The position numbers and the translations under genes were made by a program. The notes beneath the pieces were generated by a model. That model saw only the letters and a list, made by a program, of their open reading frames with translations, had not been told where the DNA came from and made no database searches. From an uncultured Azospirillum sp. (GTDB lineage: Bacteria; Pseudomonadota; Alphaproteobacteria; Azospirillales; Azospirillaceae), in NCBI RefSeq assembly GCF_946480385.1, contig NZ_CAMLJP010000087.1, forward strand, positions 1 through 29,024: a stretch of DNA of 29,024 bases, in the 5' to 3' direction. Below are positions 25,975 through 29,024 of the stretch, piece after piece (position 1 is the stretch's first letter; each line of letters opens with the position of its first letter).

Positions 25975-26003
25975 ATTATGAATGGTGTTACCACCGCACC
26001 CAA
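25975..26003 (-). promoter_or_regulatory. Candidate sigma-70 promoter of the bacteriohemerythrin gene
   Basis: On the minus strand TTGGGT (26003-25998) and CATAAT (25980-25975) are exactly 17 bp apart, predicting a start near 25968 and a leader of about 37 nt. CCTCCCC (25974-25968, minus strand), which could pair with the ribosome-binding site GGGGAGG (25948-25942), sits right at this start point. Confidence 0.5.
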
Positions 26004-26062
26004 ACAGCCGCCGGCGTCACACGGCAATTTGACGCACCCGCATGAGGCGAGCCGGAACGGAG

Positions 26063-26092
26063 CGGGGCGGATGCGTCGCCGCACCCGCCCCG
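26063..26092 (-). terminator. Strong stem-loop after fabI
   Basis: On the minus strand CGGGGCGGGTGCG pairs with CGCATCCGCCCCG, 13 bp with one G-U pair, closing a GCGA tetraloop of the GNRA type. It lies 25 bp past the fabI stop codon. There is no T-run, so termination may be incomplete or the hairpin may protect the fabI mRNA 3' end. Confidence 0.6.
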
Positions 26093-26117
26093 TTCTGCAG
26101 ACTTAAGTTGATAGATC

Positions 26118-26903
26118 TCAGCCGACGATCGAGTACCCGCAATCGACATAGGTGGTGTCGCCGGTGATGCCCTTGGCGCCATCGGTGGCGAGGAAGGCGG
26201 TGGTGTAGCCGACCTCCTCGATGGTTACCAGACGGCCTTCGGGCGCGCGCTCGGCGGCCTTGTTCATCAGCTCGTCGAAATGCGCGATGCCGGAGGCGGC
26301 GCGGGTCTTGATCGGGCCGGGCGAGATGGCATGGACGCGGATGCCCTTCGGGCCGAGTTCGGCGGCCAGATAGCGCACGCTGGCCTCCAGCGCCGCCTTC
26401 ACCGGACCCATGACGCCGTAATTGTCGATGACGCGGTTGGCGCCGAAATAGGACATGGTGAACAGCGATCCACCGTCCTTCATCAGCGGCTCCGCATACT
26501 TGGCCATGCGGATGAAGGAGTGGCAGGAGACGTCCATCGCCTGCTGGAAGCCTTCGCGCGAGCAATCGACGACGCGGCCGTGCAGGTCCTCCTTCGGTGC
26601 GAAGGCGATGCTGTGCAGCGCGAAGTCGAGCTTGCCCCACTTCTCGCCGATCTTGTCGAACAGGGCCTTCAGCTGGCCTTCGCCGGTGACGTCCACCGGT
26701 TCGAAGATTTCGGCCTCCAGCTGCTGGGCCAGCGGCTCGACGAACTTCTTGGCCTTGTCGTTCAGATAGCTGACCGCAAGGTCGGCACCCATGGCGCGAA
26801 AGGCGCGGGCGCAGCCCCAGGCGATCGACTGGTCGTTGGCAATGCCAAGGACGAGCCCCTTCTTGCCTTCGAGCGTGGCGGCGGCGGGAATGATCGTGGT
26901 CAT
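26118..26903 (-). CDS. fabI: Enoyl-[acyl-carrier-protein] reductase FabI
   Basis: A 261-residue short-chain-dehydrogenase-type enzyme that reduces trans-2-enoyl-ACP with NADH in the last step of each fatty-acid elongation cycle. It has GLVLGIANDQSIAWGCARAF for cofactor binding, LHSIAFAPKEDLHG, and the FabI active site with Tyr152 (SYFGA) and Tyr162 followed by Lys169 (YGVMGPVK, Y-x6-K). The ATG at 26903 follows AGGACA. It stands between a gene-free stretch of about 320 bp and a hairpin. This is the biocide target of triclosan-type inhibitors in other bacteria. Confidence 0.96.
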   Translation of the reverse strand: MTTIIPAAATLEGKKGLVLGIANDQSIAWGCARAFRAMGADLAVSYLNDKAKKFVEPLAQQLEAEIFEPVDVTGEGQLKALFDKIGEKWGKLDFALHSIAFAPKEDLHGRVVDCSREGFQQAMDVSCHSFIRMAKYAEPLMKDGGSLFTMSYFGANRVIDNYGVMGPVKAALEASVRYLAAELGPKGIRVHAISPGPIKTRAASGIAHFDELMNKAAERAPEGRLVTIEEVGYTTAFLATDGAKGITGDTTYVDCGYSIVG

Positions 26904-26997
26904 GCGGACTGTCCTGCGGTCAATGGGACGAGAGGAGCGGCCGCAACCCCGGCCGCCTTTCGCCGGGTGAGATCACACGGCGTTCCTTGTGCAGTGC

Positions 26998-27026
26998 ACC
27001 ATAAACCAATCACCGGAGGTCCGCAA
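26998..27026 (-). promoter_or_regulatory. Candidate fabI promoter
   Basis: On the minus strand TTGCGG (27026-27021) and TATGGT (27003-26998) are exactly 17 bp apart, predicting a start near 26991 and an 88-nt leader. The interrupted palindrome GTGCA-G-TGCAC at 26989-26999 straddles the -10 edge and start point and could be an operator. Confidence 0.45.
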
Positions 27027-27125
27027 CGTGCAATGGGCTCGCTCCGCACATGCGCCTCAATCATTGCGCAGCATTGTTCGGGGAGCATTCAGTAAAAGCA
27101 GAATTGCTGCTGTTTCAGTATTTCA

Positions 27126-27139
27126 TTGATCCATATCAA
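27126..27139. promoter_or_regulatory. Consensus FNR/FixK-type box TTGAT-CCAT-ATCAA
   Basis: TTGATCCATATCAA is an exact match to the FNR/FixK/Anr consensus TTGAT-N4-ATCAA, very unlikely by chance in this G+C-rich DNA. It lies 223 bp upstream of fabI and touches the A-run of the DUF2892 terminator. Placing a class II promoter from it on the minus strand gives a start near 27091, but the -10 there (TTCTGC) is poor. What it controls is unclear. Confidence 0.6.
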
Positions 27140-27173
27140 AACGGCCTGCCGGCGTCGGACCGGCAGGCCGTTT
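27138..27173 (-). terminator. Terminator of the PRC-barrel / DUF2892 unit
   Basis: A perfect 14-bp stem (AAACGGCCTGCCGG at 27139-27152 with its complement at 27160-27173) closes a 7-base loop. The minus strand reads TTTTGAT at its end; the plus strand reads TTTCTT. It lies 50 bp after the DUF2892 stop codon. Apart from this terminator, the FNR-type box and the fabI promoter, I see nothing in the gap 26904-27223. Confidence 0.88.
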
Positions 27174-27223
27174 CTTGATGACATTTCTGATATGGTGTCA
27201 CGCCCCTTGTGCAATCCGCCTCC

Positions 27224-27664
27224 TTAGCGGGCAACACCCGGCGTAAAGGACGGCGGATCGCTGGCCGGGAAGGATTCCTTTGAGGCCTCGTCGACGATCT
27301 CCTCCTCGCACGCCTCTGCATAGATGTCGCCGGGATGACGGGAATAGGGATGGACGCCCTGGTTCACATCCTGCGACGGAATGGCCGCCCGGTCGTTGTG
27401 CGTCCAGTCGGACAGCATCGCCTTGCCGGGGCAATAGCCGGTCAGGCCGCGCGCCACCAGGGCACCGCCGGCAAGCGCCATCGCGGCACCGGTCCAGTTG
27501 GGGCGGCGCAGGCCAAGGGCCGCCAGCAGCACGCCGCCGGCCAGCGACGCCAACCGCTCGGTATGCCCGACATTGATGCTGTAACCGCCGCTGGGTCCGT
27601 GAATGCGGTCGTTGAGGCCGCGCAGGTTGCGCTGGGCCGTTTCGGTGATGGAAGAGAGTTCCAT
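27224..27664 (-). CDS. DUF2892 (YgaP-type) membrane protein with ESFPASDPP tail
   Basis: A 146-residue protein. Residues about 28-75 match the DUF2892 inner-membrane module: SINVGHTERLASLAGGVLLAALGL, then a second hydrophobic helix AAMALAGGALVARGLTGYCP. The C-terminal half is soluble and ends with EIVDEASKESFPASDPPSFTP, a short motif recurring at the C-terminus of many proteobacterial small proteins and not functionally explained. The start at 27664 follows AGGAGG. It is 60 bp downstream of the PRC-barrel gene, same strand, and both probably share a transcript ended by the following terminator. Function unknown; envelope stress is a guess. Confidence 0.8.
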   Translation of the reverse strand: MELSSITETAQRNLRGLNDRIHGPSGGYSINVGHTERLASLAGGVLLAALGLRRPNWTGAAMALAGGALVARGLTGYCPGKAMLSDWTHNDRAAIPSQDVNQGVHPYSRHPGDIYAEACEEEIVDEASKESFPASDPPSFTPGVAR

Positions 27665-27724
27665 GTCGGTCCTCCTGAATGCGGGTCCCGGTCGGGGATC
27701 GTCCGCCATCGGATCGTTATCGCT

Positions 27725-28627
27725 TCACTGTTGGGAAACCGGCGGCTGGGGGATGCCGTTCCCGGACGGCGTCCCGGACGCAGCCCCCGGTGCCGATTGA
27801 GACGCACCGCCCTGACTGCTTCCCTCCTGGCCGCTGGAACCGGAGGCGCCGCGGGCCTGCTGCAGTTCACGGTTCAGCCGCGCCACCTCCTGCGACAGAC
27901 GCTGCACCTCCTGGCGCAGCGGGCCGGCCGAGGCGTCGCCACCGCCCGCCGAGCCGGCAATGGCGGCCAGCGTCGCCGAATCGCGCATCCAGTAGGGCGC
28001 TACGCCATAGTAGGTGTGGACCGCCATCGCCCATTGGCGGTCGTTCATGTTCGGACGGTTCTTCTCGTCGAAGCGTGGGGCGTTGGTCAGCTTGTCCTTC
28101 GGCACGTTCAGGACATAGCCGTCGCCGGACGGGGTGAACAGCGCCCAGGGCACCGGGAAATGGCTGTCGCCGATGCCGAGGAAGCCGCCCAACTCGACCA
28201 CCGCATAAGCGACCCGGCCGCTGGCGGGGTCGATGATCAGTTCGGACACGCTGCCGAGATCCTTGCCGTCCGGGCTGCGCAGCTTGGCATCCTCAAGCTC
28301 GTCGGCGGCGATCGCACGCGGATGGGCGATGGAGTCCTGCAGGGCCGCCGCCTCGCCCAGGATGGCCTGGCAGGCGGGGGCGTTGCCCTTCTGGGCGGCG
28401 GCCTGTGCCGCCTGCTGCAGGGCACGGAGCTGTGCGGTTTCCTGCTGCGTCACCGGAGCGGGGGTGCCGGGGCCGGCGGCTTCGAGCGCCGCCGCCTGCT
28501 GTCCCAGCCGGTCGAGCCCCGCCGCGCAGTCGTCGGCCGCCAGCGCGGGCGCGGCGATGGTCAAGGGTCCCAGCGCAGCCAGCAGCAGGGCCGTACCCAA
28601 GGTCCTACTGGGGGTCGGGCGCATCAT
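27725..28627 (-). CDS. Secreted PRC-barrel domain protein
   Basis: A 300-residue exported protein. A signal peptide (TLGTALLLAALGPLTIAAPALA) is probably cleaved after Ala30. An Ala/Gln-rich helical segment (QLRALQQAAQAAAQKGNAPACQAIL) follows. The PRC-barrel at about 110-190 reads KLRSPDGKDLGSVSELIIDPASGRVAYAVVELGGFLGIGDSHFPVPW. A coiled coil (LRQEVQRLSQEVARLNRELQQ) and a Gly/Ser/Pro/Gln-rich disordered tail close it. The start at 28627 has GGAGG eight bases upstream, but that site is one arm of a 12-bp hairpin. Function unknown; it lies between ureG and the DUF2892 gene. Confidence 0.85.
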   Translation of the reverse strand: MMRPTPSRTLGTALLLAALGPLTIAAPALAADDCAAGLDRLGQQAAALEAAGPGTPAPVTQQETAQLRALQQAAQAAAQKGNAPACQAILGEAAALQDSIAHPRAIAADELEDAKLRSPDGKDLGSVSELIIDPASGRVAYAVVELGGFLGIGDSHFPVPWALFTPSGDGYVLNVPKDKLTNAPRFDEKNRPNMNDRQWAMAVHTYYGVAPYWMRDSATLAAIAGSAGGGDASAGPLRQEVQRLSQEVARLNRELQQARGASGSSGQEGSSQGGASQSAPGAASGTPSGNGIPQPPVSQQ

Positions 28628-28635
28628 CGGGGCAT

Positions 28636-28687
28636 CCTCCGGCTTGAATCGTCTCATGCCGTATGAACAGCATGGTCAAGCCGGAGG
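28636..28687 (-). promoter_or_regulatory. 12-bp hairpin sequestering the ribosome-binding site of the PRC-barrel gene
   Basis: In the minus-strand RNA, CCTCCGGCTTGA (28687-28676) pairs perfectly with TCAAGCCGGAGG (28647-28636). The GGAGG of the second arm is the ribosome-binding site for the start at 28627. A 5-bp inner stem (CATGC/GCATG) lies within the 28-nt loop. Possible roles are translational control or a DNA operator. Confidence 0.6.
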
Positions 28688-28725
28688 TTCCCGAACGCGA
28701 ATCTTCTTCCAGTTGTGGAGGAGGA

Positions 28726-29024
<299 letters not shown>

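Overview
The window is gene-dense, roughly two-thirds G+C DNA with strong G/C bias at third codon positions. The gene set (MreBCD-PBP2, PhoU, a MiaA/SerB/IlvBNC neighbourhood, FabI, UreG, LysE/LysR and Rrf2/flavoprotein pairs, two hemerythrins) and the protein sequences look like an alphaproteobacterium of the Rhodospirillales, most like Azospirillum or a close relative. That placement is by recognition, not by a search. Most of the window is ordinary chromosome. I see no transposase, integrase, prophage or CRISPR array.

Layout. 1-3.1 kb: start of a propionyl-CoA synthetase gene (runs off the left edge), a secreted DUF3574 protein, an unknown protein, and a divergent Rrf2 regulator / CPYC flavoprotein pair around a perfect 12-bp inverted repeat. 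3.1-4.7 kb: divergent LysE-type exporter and its LysR (ArgP/LysG) regulator. 4.8-7.3 kb: M3 oligopeptidase, a hemerythrin with an FNR-type box and a terminator in its upstream region, and tRNA-Lys(CTT). 7.5-11 kb: methyltransferase with a regulatory domain, a stand-alone HisE, a stand-alone PhoU, a UPF0114 membrane protein. 11.2-15.8 kb: cell-shape operon mreB-mreC-mreD-mrdA, with no rodA after mrdA. 15.8-17.6 kb: divergent EamA transporter and ArsR-type regulator. 17.6-24.5 kb, minus strand: miaA, aminotransferase, ilvB, ilvN, a PIN/Phd toxin-antitoxin pair, ilvC. 24.6-29 kb: serB, bacteriohemerythrin, fabI, a DUF2892 membrane protein, a PRC-barrel secreted protein, and the 3' part of ureG (runs off the right edge).

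How genes work together. ilvB, ilvN and ilvC supply the first two steps of branched-chain amino-acid synthesis, and miaA lies upstream on the same strand. A toxin-antitoxin pair sits between ilvN and ilvC. mreBCD and PBP2 form the core of the elongasome. Two hemerythrins and two perfect FNR/FixK-type palindromes suggest that oxygen or nitric-oxide control matters here.

The most interesting signals are non-coding: the hemerythrin promoter that appears to start inside the stem of an upstream terminator; a consensus FNR box facing about 220 bp without a gene upstream of fabI; a chain of tiny overlapping reading frames before ilvB; a 12-bp hairpin that would bury the ribosome-binding site of the PRC-barrel gene; and a miaA 3' end whose codon use does not match the rest of the gene. 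No wholly new multi-gene system is evident.
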